A DNA stretch of 7,075 nt from assembly GCA_019090845.1 (NCBI GenBank), contig JAHRVD010000092.1, positions 1 to 7,075 on the forward strand. The letters are read 5' to 3'. The stretch comes from Marinosulfonomonas sp. GTDB taxonomy: Bacteria > Pseudomonadota > Alphaproteobacteria > Rhodobacterales > Rhodobacteraceae. The notes under the pieces are model-generated. The model had not been told where the DNA came from. It did not search any database and saw only the letters and a list, made by a program, of their open reading frames with translations. This document shows positions 1-5,577 of the stretch, in pieces. How positions within the stretch are numbered: position 1 is the first letter of the stretch; each line of letters opens with the position of its first letter. Made by a program: the position numbers and the translations under genes.

Positions 1-125
1 ACCCCGCCCCAACCGGCCTCGAATGCGCGGCGCACGTTGTATTCCTTATCCGTCGGCGGCGCCGAAGCCAGCCAGAACGGGTTTGGGGATTTAATTCCTA
101 CAAAGTCAGATGAAAGGTCGGCCAT
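1..125 (-). CDS. preA: Dihydropyrimidine dehydrogenase subunit PreA, N-terminal fragment
   Basis: This is the 5' end of a gene that leaves the window on the left; 41 full codons and two bases of the next are present. The peptide begins MADLSSDFVGIKSPNPFWLA and continues with SAPPTDKEYNVRRAFEAGWG, the start typical of PreA. PreA is the flavin- and iron-sulfur-containing catalytic subunit that, with PreT, reduces uracil and thymine to 5,6-dihydropyrimidines in the cytoplasm. The family has an FMN-binding dihydroorotate-dehydrogenase-like barrel followed by a ferredoxin domain; only the first strand of the barrel is visible here. The start codon at 125 is supported by a strong AGGAGG ribosome-binding site at 131-136, five bases upstream. 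The gene lies 68 bases downstream of preT on the same strand, so the two are probably co-transcribed and encode one enzyme. Identity is recognised from the N-terminal sequence alone; the catalytic residues lie outside the window. Confidence 0.9.
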   Translation of the reverse strand, partial: MADLSSDFVGIKSPNPFWLASAPPTDKEYNVRRAFEAGWGG

Positions 126-130
126 CTATG

Positions 131-136
131 CCTCCT
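131..136 (-). promoter_or_regulatory. Ribosome-binding site of preA
   Basis: On the minus strand this reads AGGAGG, a perfect Shine-Dalgarno core five bases before the ATG at 125-123. It fixes the start of the truncated preA gene and shows that preA has its own strong initiation signal rather than relying only on coupling to preT. Confidence 0.8.
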
Positions 137-141
137 GTTCC

Positions 142-154
142 TGAAATGATTTCA
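142..154. repeat. Perfect 6-1-6 palindrome between preT and preA
   Basis: TGAAAT, one central base, then ATTTCA form a perfect inverted repeat 17 bases upstream of the preA start and just 5' of its ribosome-binding site. The one-base centre is too small for an RNA hairpin using the full stem, so if functional it is more likely a protein-binding site on DNA. A 13-bp palindrome can occur by chance, and no regulator is identified. Confidence 0.4.
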
Positions 155-193
155 ATGCGTTGCGGCACGGTTTTGTATGTGTCACAGGTTTCA

Positions 194-1528
194 TCACTGA
201 CCCGTCAGCGATGCATGAATATCCTCGGCCGCGTCGCGCCCCTCGGCCACGGCCGTCACTGTCAGATCATCGCCGCCACTGGCACAATCGCCCCCCGCCC
301 AGACACCCGACATTGAGGTGCGGCCAGTTCCGGTTACGGCGATCTTTCCACGCTCGATTTTCACCCCATCCGGGGCCTCGATCACCTGCCCGATTGCTGC
401 AAGTACCTGATCGGCGGCAACACGAAACCCCTCGCCGGTTCCGGCAAGCTTGCCAGCGTTTTCGGCGGTATATTCAAATTCCACTTCTTGCACCGCACCA
501 TTGCGATGCAGGGCCACCGGCGCTGCATTATAGACGATCCGCACGCCTTTGGATGTTGCCAGATCCTGCTCAAACTCCGAGGCGCTCATTCGATCCCGGC
601 CACGTCGATAGGCAATGGTCACATTTTCAGCACCCAACAATTTAGATTGGACCGCCGCATCAACAGCAGTCATCCCGCCACCAATCACCACGACATTCCG
701 CCCAACCGGCAGGCCAGTCAAATCTGTCGACTGGCGCAAATCTTCGATAAAATCAACGGCATCGCGTAGGTTGCCCGTATCGCTTCCGGTGATTTCCAGC
801 CCGTTCACGCCGCCCAGACCAATGCCGACAAACACCGCGTCATGGGCCTTGGACAGCGCTGGCAGCGACAACTCTCTGCCCAGTGCCTGACCAAACCTGA
901 ACTCAATCCCGCCGATCCCGAGCAGCCAATCGACCTCGCTCGCCGCAAATCCGTCAACAGACTTATAGGCGGCAATGCCATATTCATTCAGCCCACCTGC
1001 CTTGGCTCGTGCGTCATAGATCACCACGTCGTGGCCCTTCATCGCCAAACGGTGCGCGCAGGCCAACCCGGCGGGACCGGCACCAACCACGGCAATGCTT
1101 TTGCCGCTGGGGGCTGCCCGTTCATAAGGGTGGCCGCGCGCTGCCATCACCCGATCAGTTGCAAAGCGCTGCAAACGTCCAATTTCAACCGGCTTGCCCT
1201 CGGCGGTTTCGCGCACACAGGCCTCTTGGCAAAGCGTTTCGGTCGGGCAGACACGGGCACACATACCGCCCAAAATATTCTGGTCAAAGATTGTGCGTCC
1301 CGCCGCCTCGGGTGTTCCGGTCTGGATTTGCCGGATGAAAAGCGGAATGTCGATGCTGGTCGGACAGGCCGTCATGCAAGGCGCATCATGGCAAAAATAG
1401 CAACGGTCCGCAGCAACAGCCGCCTCATGCCCGTCAAGTGGCGGATGCAGGTCGGAAAAATTGTCCGCAAAGTTTTCTGCAGACAAGCGGCCCGGCACAA
1501 CACCGGGCGTATGCAGGCTGTTTGGCAT
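194..1528 (-). CDS. preT: Dihydropyrimidine dehydrogenase subunit PreT (FAD/NAD/Fe-S reductase)
   Basis: A 444-residue cytoplasmic flavoprotein that takes electrons from NADH and passes them to PreA for reductive pyrimidine catabolism. The N-terminal domain carries two cysteine groups that fit a pair of [4Fe-4S] clusters: C43, C46, C51, C55 (CYFCHDAPCMTACP) and C90, C94, C100, C104 (MCARVCPTETLCQEAC). An FAD-binding dinucleotide fold follows at about 145-175 (VVGAGPAGLACAHR), a second nucleotide fold at about 279-290 (VVIGGGMTAVDAA) and a C-terminal FAD motif near 411-430 (AGGDCASGGDDLTVTAVAEG). The start at 1528 was chosen because an AGGGAGG ribosome-binding site lies just upstream and the protein then opens like its relatives; the frame is open to 1690, but that extension crosses the divergent promoter region. 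The same fold occurs in the glutamate synthase small subunit, but preA immediately downstream argues strongly for PreT. It is transcribed divergently from accB. Confidence 0.92.
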   Translation of the reverse strand: MPNSLHTPGVVPGRLSAENFADNFSDLHPPLDGHEAAVAADRCYFCHDAPCMTACPTSIDIPLFIRQIQTGTPEAAGRTIFDQNILGGMCARVCPTETLCQEACVRETAEGKPVEIGRLQRFATDRVMAARGHPYERAAPSGKSIAVVGAGPAGLACAHRLAMKGHDVVIYDARAKAGGLNEYGIAAYKSVDGFAASEVDWLLGIGGIEFRFGQALGRELSLPALSKAHDAVFVGIGLGGVNGLEITGSDTGNLRDAVDFIEDLRQSTDLTGLPVGRNVVVIGGGMTAVDAAVQSKLLGAENVTIAYRRGRDRMSASEFEQDLATSKGVRIVYNAAPVALHRNGAVQEVEFEYTAENAGKLAGTGEGFRVAADQVLAAIGQVIEAPDGVKIERGKIAVTGTGRTSMSGVWAGGDCASGGDDLTVTAVAEGRDAAEDIHASLTGQ

Positions 1529-1532
1529 CAAA

Positions 1533-1540
1533 ACCTCCCT
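1533..1540 (-). promoter_or_regulatory. Ribosome-binding site that decides the preT start
   Basis: The minus strand reads AGGGAGGT, nearly perfectly complementary to the 16S rRNA tail, with the GGAGG core five bases before the ATG at 1528-1526. No comparable site precedes the upstream in-frame ATG at 1690, so the shorter 444-residue preT product is preferred. Confidence 0.85.
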
Positions 1541-1543
1541 GAG

Positions 1544-1574
1544 AGAATGACAATATGTCGCGGGCAGAATGACA
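1544..1574. repeat. Two 9-bp direct repeats, 22 bp apart
   Basis: AGAATGACA occurs at 1544-1552 and again at 1566-1574. The start-to-start spacing is 22 bp, about two helical turns, so both copies face the same side of the DNA. They lie between the preT start and the inverted repeat at 1586-1601, within the candidate promoter. This is the pattern of a direct-repeat regulator site, but no family is recognised. Confidence 0.4.
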
Positions 1575-1593
1575 CATTTCAATTTTTTATCAA
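1552..1593 (-). promoter_or_regulatory. Candidate preT-preA promoter region
   Basis: Two weak sigma-70-like arrangements can be read on the minus strand. One has TTGAAA (1582-1577) and CATATT (1557-1552) with a long 19-base spacer. The other has TTGATA (1593-1588) and CATTCT (1571-1566) with a 16-base spacer. Neither is near consensus, as expected for a catabolic operon that may need an activator. The position, 25-65 bases before the preT start, is plausible. Confidence 0.3.
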
Positions 1594-1601
1594 ATGGTAA
1601 A
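1586..1601. promoter_or_regulatory. Operator-like inverted repeat upstream of preT
   Basis: TTTATCA, two central bases, then TGGTAAA form a 7-2-7 inverted repeat with one mismatch. It lies in the most AT-rich part of the divergent region, 58-73 bases upstream of the preT start, overlapping or just upstream of the candidate -35 elements. That suits a repressor or activator of pyrimidine catabolism. The assignment is inferred from symmetry and position only. Confidence 0.4.
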
Positions 1602-1639
1602 TTTTTGCATGCAGTAATCCGCGATATTGGCCCATCAAA

Positions 1640-1651
1640 GCGAACCTTCGC
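1640..1651. repeat. Short perfect inverted repeat GCGAA-CC-TTCGC
   Basis: A perfect 5-2-5 inverted repeat near the middle of the divergent region, 33 bp upstream of the candidate accB -35 element. It could be an operator for either gene or a weak hairpin. It is short enough that chance is a fair explanation. Confidence 0.3.
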
Positions 1652-1683
1652 ATGCCATTGCCGGGAATTGCTGCAACTCACAC

Positions 1684-1712
1684 TTTCCACCTAAGATTTG
1701 GTCGCGTATAAG
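1684..1712 (+). promoter_or_regulatory. Candidate sigma-70 promoter of accB-accC-aat
   Basis: TTTCCA at 1684-1689 and TATAAG at 1707-1712 are separated by the ideal 17 bases, followed by a run of seven adenines at 1715-1721. Transcription would begin near 1719, giving a leader of about 48 bases before the accB start. This is the best promoter match in the divergent region. No biotin-repressor (BioR-type) palindrome was seen around it. Confidence 0.5.
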
Positions 1713-1766
1713 CTAAAAAAATTGGCAGGCTTGCACAGACAAGCGTGAAACAAGGTCGAGGATCGC

Positions 1767-2255
1767 ATGGCTAAGCAGAACAACAACCAGGACGTGGAAT
1801 TCATCAGGGCACTGGCTACGCTACTGAATGAGAATGACCTGACCGAACTAGAGGTGAAACGCGAATACGGCGAAGCGGATCGCCTGAACGTGCGGGTCAG
1901 CCGGGCCAAGCAGATAATTCAGACACCAGCCGTGCAGGCCCCCGTTGCCGCACCTGTGGTGGCGTCGGTTGCAGCTCCTGCGGCTGCCCCGGCTGACGAT
2001 GGCGCAGACCCATCAGCCCATCCGGGCGCCGTTCCCTCACCAATGGTGGGCACTGTGTATTTGGCACCCGAACCGGATGCCGCGGCCTTCGCCAAAGTTG
2101 GCGACAGCGTGGCAGAGGGCGATACCCTGCTGATAATCGAAGCCATGAAAACCATGAACCAAATCCCGGCACCAAAATCTGGCACAATCAAGCGCATCCT
2201 TGTGGCCGACGGCGATCCGGTCGAGTTTGGCGCACCATTAATGATTATCGAATAA
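1767..2255 (+). CDS. accB: Biotin carboxyl carrier protein of acetyl-CoA carboxylase
   Basis: A 162-residue protein, the biotin-bearing subunit of acetyl-CoA carboxylase. It shuttles CO2 between biotin carboxylase (AccC) and the carboxyltransferase (AccA/AccD), the first committed step of fatty-acid synthesis. Residues 1-50 are the N-terminal segment typical of bacterial BCCPs, 52-86 are a flexible Ala/Pro-rich linker, and 87-162 are the biotinyl-lipoyl domain. The biotin acceptor is Lys128 in the signature [11 protein letters not shown], and the domain opens with the usual [16 protein letters not shown]. Length is within the normal range. The ATG at 1767 has a GAGGA ribosome-binding site at 1758-1762. 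accC follows after 13 bases, giving the classic accBC operon, which also seems to carry aat. In many bacteria aroQ precedes accB; here the neighbour is the divergent preT instead. Confidence 0.97.
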   Translation: MAKQNNNQDVEFIRALATLLNENDLTELEVKREYGEADRLNVRVSRAKQIIQTPAVQAPVAAPVVASVAAPAAAPADDGADPSAHPGAVPSPMVGTVYLAPEPDAAAFAKVGDSVAEGDTLLIIEAMKTMNQIPAPKSGTIKRILVADGDPVEFGAPLMIIE

Positions 2256-2268
2256 AGGGCAGCGCACC

Positions 2269-3618
2269 ATGTTCGACAAAATCCTGATCGCAAACCGGGG
2301 CGAGATAGCGCTTCGCGTTGTCCGCGCATGCCGCGAAATGGGCATCAAAAGCGTTGCCGTGCATTCCACCGCCGACAGTGACGCGATGCATGTGCGCATG
2401 GCCGACGAAGCCGTTTGCATTGGCCCGCCACCGGGCACCGAAAGCTACCTTTCCATCCCGGCGATCATTTCGGCCTGCGAAATCACCGGCGCACAAGCGA
2501 TCCATCCGGGCTATGGATTCCTGTCTGAAAACGCGAGTTTCGTGCAGATACTGGAAGACCACGACATCACGTTCATAGGCCCCACGGCCGAACATATCCG
2601 CATCATGGGCGATAAAATCTCGGCCATTGAGACCATGAAGGCGCTTGGCGTGCCTTGCGTGCCCGGCTCGGGCGGCGGCGTTCCGGATGTTGCATCAGCC
2701 AAAAAAATCGGCGCTGAAATCGGCTATCCGGTAATCGTTAAGGCGACTGCCGGGGGCGGCGGGCGCGGCATGAAAGTGGCGATGAACGCCGGTGAAATGG
2801 AAATGGCGTTCATGACCGCAGGCAGCGAAGCCAAGGCGGCCTTTGGCAACGGCGAATGTTATATCGAGAAATATCTGCAAAAGCCGCGCCACATCGAAAT
2901 TCAAGTTTTTGGCGACGGCAAAGGCAAAGCGGTGCATCTGGGCGAGCGCGATTGTTCGCTGCAACGGCGCCACCAAAAAGTGTTTGAAGAGGCCCCCGGC
3001 CCCTCGATCGACGCACAAACACGTGCCAGAATTGGCAAAATCTGCGCCGACGCTGTGGCCAACATCAATTACGCCGGGGCGGGCACAATCGAGTTTCTGT
3101 TTGAGGACGGAGAGTTTTATTTCATCGAAATGAACACCCGCCTTCAGGTCGAGCATCCGGTGACCGAAGCGATCTTTGGCGTGGACCTTGTGCGCGAGCA
3201 AATCCGCGTGGCCGAAGGGCTGCCAATGTCGTTTGGTCAGGATGATCTGGAAATTCACGGCCATGCAATCGAAGTGCGGATAAACGCCGAGAAACTACCG
3301 AATTTCGCGCCCTGCCCGGGTCGTATCAGCCAGTATCACGCCCCCGGCGGGCTGGGTGTGCGAATGGATTCAGCGCTTTACGACGGCTATTCGATCCCGC
3401 CCTATTACGACAGTCTGATCGGCAAACTGATCGTGCACGGGCGCGACCGGGATGCGGCACTGTCACGCCTGAACCGGGCTTTGGGCGAGCTGATCGTAGA
3501 CGGCGTCGACACCACAATTCCGCTGTTTCACCAACTGCTGGCCGAAGAGGATATCCTGACTGGCAATTACGGTATTCACTGGCTGGAAGACTGGCTGGAA
3601 CGCAATCTGACCGCGTGA
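2269..3618 (+). CDS. accC: Biotin carboxylase subunit of acetyl-CoA carboxylase
   Basis: A 449-residue ATP-grasp enzyme that uses ATP and bicarbonate to carboxylate the biotin on AccB. Its length matches Escherichia coli AccC (449). The N-terminal domain starts MFDKILIANRGEIALRVVRA. The glycine-rich ATP lid is AGGGGRGMK at 161-169, and the catalytic region includes HLGERDCSLQRRHQK at 223-237 and EMNTRLQVEHPVTE at 287-300. Residues matching known ATP and catalytic positions are present, offset by about one after K116: K116, K158, H208, E210, E275, E287, R291, Q293, V294, E295 and R337. The C-terminal domain is complete. The start lies 13 bases after accB with only a weak purine-rich stretch (AAGGG) upstream, so translation probably benefits from coupling to accB. 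Nothing suggests a broken or divergent copy. Confidence 0.98.
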   Translation: MFDKILIANRGEIALRVVRACREMGIKSVAVHSTADSDAMHVRMADEAVCIGPPPGTESYLSIPAIISACEITGAQAIHPGYGFLSENASFVQILEDHDITFIGPTAEHIRIMGDKISAIETMKALGVPCVPGSGGGVPDVASAKKIGAEIGYPVIVKATAGGGGRGMKVAMNAGEMEMAFMTAGSEAKAAFGNGECYIEKYLQKPRHIEIQVFGDGKGKAVHLGERDCSLQRRHQKVFEEAPGPSIDAQTRARIGKICADAVANINYAGAGTIEFLFEDGEFYFIEMNTRLQVEHPVTEAIFGVDLVREQIRVAEGLPMSFGQDDLEIHGHAIEVRINAEKLPNFAPCPGRISQYHAPGGLGVRMDSALYDGYSIPPYYDSLIGKLIVHGRDRDAALSRLNRALGELIVDGVDTTIPLFHQLLAEEDILTGNYGIHWLEDWLERNLTA

Positions 3619-3625
3619 TCGCACC

Positions 3626-4267
3626 GTGGCGCGCCCGCTTACACCTGAATTGTTGTTGCGCGCCTACGCGGCGGGAATTTTCCCGATGGCCGAAAACCGC
3701 GACGACCCGGAAGTTCACTGGATAGATCCCAGCCGCCGGGGCGTTCTGCCGCTGGAGGGATTTCACATCTCTCGCAGCCTTGCCCGCACCATGCAAAGCG
3801 ACCGGTTTGAGACCCGATTTGATACCGATTTTACGGGCGTGGTGCAGGGATGTGCCGACCGGGAAGAAACCTGGATCAACGATACGATCTTTGACCTTTA
3901 CCGCGATCTGAACCGCATGGGCCATGCTCATTGTCAGGAAATCTGGGAGGGCGACGAACTGATTGGCGGCGTTTATGGCGTGTCGCTTGGTTGCGCGTTT
4001 TTCGGCGAAAGCATGTTTTCGCGCCGCACCAACGCATCAAAAGTGGCACTTGCCTATCTGGTGGATCGTTTGCGCCAGACCGGGTTTAGCCTGTTTGACA
4101 CACAGTTCCTGACCGCCCACTTAAAAACGCTTGGCGGCGTCGAAGTTGAGCGCAACGACTATCTGCGCGCATTGGAAAAGGCGGTTTCAGGCAAAGCGGA
4201 CATCATGGCGCTGACCACACCGCAGACTGCTCAGGGCGTGATACAGCGCAACACCCAAACGTCGTAA
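3626..4267 (+). CDS. aat: Leucyl/phenylalanyl-tRNA--protein transferase
   Basis: A 213-residue cytoplasmic enzyme that transfers Leu or Phe from aminoacyl-tRNA to N-terminal Lys or Arg of proteins, creating a destabilising N-terminus (N-end rule). The family opening is clear: LLLRAYAAGIFPMAENRDDP, then HWIDPSRRGVLPLEGFHISR at 31-50. The GNAT-like catalytic part contains GGVYGVSLGCAFFGESMFSR (114-133), NASKVALAYL and FDTQFLTAH (157-165), where D158 and Q160 match the catalytic D186 and Q188 of the E. coli enzyme. The start is a GTG seven bases after the accC stop with no convincing ribosome-binding site, so expression is probably coupled to accC; starting here retains the conserved N-terminus. 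The last residues, after about 190, are poorly conserved in the family and overlap the convergent DUF2155 gene by 37 bp. Confidence 0.95.
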   Translation: MARPLTPELLLRAYAAGIFPMAENRDDPEVHWIDPSRRGVLPLEGFHISRSLARTMQSDRFETRFDTDFTGVVQGCADREETWINDTIFDLYRDLNRMGHAHCQEIWEGDELIGGVYGVSLGCAFFGESMFSRRTNASKVALAYLVDRLRQTGFSLFDTQFLTAHLKTLGGVEVERNDYLRALEKAVSGKADIMALTTPQTAQGVIQRNTQTS

Positions 4268-4611
4268 CGCGAATGATCCAGCCCGTTCAGCGCCGGGCTG
4301 GAGGCAATCATCCAGCCTTCAAAGGCCGTGTCGGCGTCACCGGCATTGCGGATCAAAAGATAAGCAAACGCATCGCCCGCCGGGTTGCCCGTTGGAAAGC
4401 GACATTCGTTCAAAGATACCTGAATACGGCCAAGCTGTTTTGTCTGACCCGGCAACAGATCGAAATCCACAACTTCGCCTGAAATCTTGTCCAGAGCGCG
4501 CAACATGGCCCCGTTTGGCGCGATGCTTGCCTGTTGGCTCAGCGCTGGTAATCCGACCCAAACCAGAGCCCCAAAAATCAGCGCCGGGGCGAAATGGCCA
4601 AGGCGCGCCAT
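4231..4611 (-). CDS. DUF2155 family secreted protein
   Basis: A 126-residue protein of unknown function from the DUF2155 family, common in alphaproteobacteria. Residues 1-25 look like a Sec signal peptide: a positive start (MAR), a hydrophobic run (FAPALIFGALVWVGLPAL) and a possible cut near ALS-QQ, so the product is likely periplasmic. The mature part has the family hallmarks LRALDKISGEVVDFDLLPGQ and FEGWMIASSPALNGLDHSRY before DVWVLRC. Two cysteines, C70 and C123, could form a disulfide after export. The start at 4611 is chosen because GGAAG lies four bases upstream and the ATG overlaps the mlaD stop in TGATG; a GTG one codon earlier (4614) is the alternative. It is last in the NDUFA12-mlaD-DUF2155 unit and its final codons, including C123, run antisense to the end of aat. 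The molecular role is unknown. Confidence 0.88.
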   Translation of the reverse strand: MARLGHFAPALIFGALVWVGLPALSQQASIAPNGAMLRALDKISGEVVDFDLLPGQTKQLGRIQVSLNECRFPTGNPAGDAFAYLLIRNAGDADTAFEGWMIASSPALNGLDHSRYDVWVLRCITP

Positions 4612-5063
4612 CACTCTTCCGAATTGCCGGTGACAAATTTTAGCAATAACTGGATCAGACTGATCGAGCTTTGCGTATCCTCAATCTCTGATCCCGGCTC
4701 CAGATTGAAGGGCGATCCACCGGGCAGTAATTCGATAAAATTGCCCCCGAGAAGCCCCTCGGATGAAACGATGACGGCAGTATCCTCGGGCAATTCAATA
4801 TCGCCGGTAATGGATATGCGCGCCTCGGCGCGAAACGTCTGCGGGTCCAGTTCCAGATCGGTCACGCGCCCGACTTTCACCCCGGCCACCCGCACATCTG
4901 TTCCAACCGACACACCCTCGATTGATCTGAAAGAAGCGGTGAATTCGTGGCCGGCAGAAGAAGTTTGTGTAAAACCGCTCAACTGCCCGGCATAAAGCAG
5001 AAACCCCATAGCGACGGCAAGAACGACGCCCCCGACAATGACTTCTGTTGTGTTTTCTGACAT
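4611..5063 (-). CDS. mlaD: MlaD-type MCE-domain phospholipid transport protein
   Basis: A 150-residue inner-membrane-anchored protein with one MCE domain, the substrate-binding part of the Mla system that moves phospholipids between outer and inner membranes. Residues about 8-24 form one N-terminal transmembrane helix (VIVGGVVLAVAMGFLLY), leaving the domain in the periplasm. The MCE core runs from about 40 to 118, with FRSIEGVSVGTDVRVAGVKV (45-64) and SEGLLGGNFIELLPGG (101-116). The C-terminal stretch TQSSISLIQLLLKFV fits the hydrophobic helix that lines the central pore of the MlaD hexamer. The frame is open to 5141, but the start at 5063 gives the normal N-terminus and sits four bases after the upstream stop; GGAAT and AGGG precede it. 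The partners mlaF, mlaE, mlaC and mlaB are not in the window, so this is an orphan mlaD locally. Confidence 0.93.
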   Translation of the reverse strand: MSENTTEVIVGGVVLAVAMGFLLYAGQLSGFTQTSSAGHEFTASFRSIEGVSVGTDVRVAGVKVGRVTDLELDPQTFRAEARISITGDIELPEDTAVIVSSEGLLGGNFIELLPGGSPFNLEPGSEIEDTQSSISLIQLLLKFVTGNSEE

Positions 5064-5067
5064 CGCC

Positions 5068-5451
5068 CTATTCCGGCTGCCACGCTTCGTAATCACGCCG
5101 TTCCACAGGTTTATCCCGTCGGATTGATCCGGCAGGCGCATAGGCTGCCGGCGTCCCGGTTTGATTTTTCTGATGCGGCTTTTCCCAATCCTTATGGGTC
5201 AGCGGTGCCTTGGTCGGCGGTTCGTCAAAAGTGTGATGCAGCCATCCATGCCAGTCAGGCGAAACTTTGCTAGCTTCGGCATCATCGGAAAAAATCACCC
5301 ATCTGCGCCTGTGATCGCGGGTCTCATAAAACTGGTTGCCCTCGGCATCCTCACCAACCCGCACGCCCTTGCGCCACGTATAAAACTGAGTGTTCAGTGT
5401 CTGGCTGCCCCACCATGTAACTGCGCGCAAAATCGTTTTAAAAATACCCAT
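5068..5451 (-). CDS. NDUFA12-family complex I accessory subunit
   Basis: A 127-residue protein of the NDUFA12 (B17.2) family. In mitochondria this is a supernumerary subunit of NADH:ubiquinone oxidoreductase on the matrix arm; alphaproteobacterial homologues are known, and in Paracoccus denitrificans one is found with complex I. The hallmarks are all visible: [20 protein letters not shown] (32-51), then [22 protein letters not shown] (65-83) and the C-terminal YEAWQP. There is no signal peptide or membrane helix, consistent with a cytoplasmic-side subunit. The start at 5451 has GGAG six bases upstream and gives the expected N-terminus [20 protein letters not shown]. It is the first gene of a minus-strand unit with mlaD (4-base gap) and the DUF2155 gene. 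Homologues in bacteria can also be paralogous assembly-type factors (NDUFAF2-like), so structural subunit versus assembly role is not settled by sequence. Confidence 0.92.
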   Translation of the reverse strand: MGIFKTILRAVTWWGSQTLNTQFYTWRKGVRVGEDAEGNQFYETRDHRRRWVIFSDDAEASKVSPDWHGWLHHTFDEPPTKAPLTHKDWEKPHQKNQTGTPAAYAPAGSIRRDKPVERRDYEAWQPE

Positions 5452-5577
5452 CAGGTTCTCCGTTCGCCCCGAGTTGGCCTTGTTCCATGATATGGCCGAT
5501 TGGCGCGTGAACGTCCAGTGAAAGGCCGCTACCAGATGCGAATAAGCAAAGTTGCGCGACCCATCACCCGGCAGGCG
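5452..5577 (-). other. Spacer upstream of the NDUFA12 gene
   Basis: A 126-bp gap between the clpX stop and the NDUFA12 start. No gene is seen, and no hairpin with a T-run follows clpX. The minus strand contains CATATCATGG about 40 bases before the NDUFA12 start, which could be a -10 region, but no good -35 element sits at the right distance. The three-gene unit may have its own weak promoter or be reached by read-through from clpX. Confidence 0.35.

Noticed and set aside
842..1600. Plus-strand open frame of 252 codons
   Set aside because: It lies antisense to preT and mirrors its codon bias; no recognisable domain or start signal.
1606..1613. TGCATGCA palindrome
   Set aside because: An 8-bp palindrome is common by chance and its flanks do not extend the symmetry.
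1529..1690. N-terminal extension of preT to an ATG at 1690
   Set aside because: It would cross the divergent control region, adds sequence unlike PreT, and lacks a ribosome-binding site; the ATG at 1528 has a near-perfect one.
1686..1725. BioR-type biotin repressor site at the accB promoter
   Set aside because: Only the TATAA of the -10 element resembles it; there is no matching second half-site.
2695..3264. Minus-strand open frame inside accC
   Set aside because: It is the complement of highly conserved AccC catalytic sequence; open only because of third-position GC bias.
3326..3931. Minus-strand open frame across accC and aat
   Set aside because: It spans two well-supported plus-strand genes in antisense and has no start signal or recognisable product.
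5064..5141. Longer mlaD start
   Set aside because: It would add 26 polar residues before the membrane helix by overlapping the NDUFA12 gene; the start at 5063 gives the normal MlaD N-terminus.
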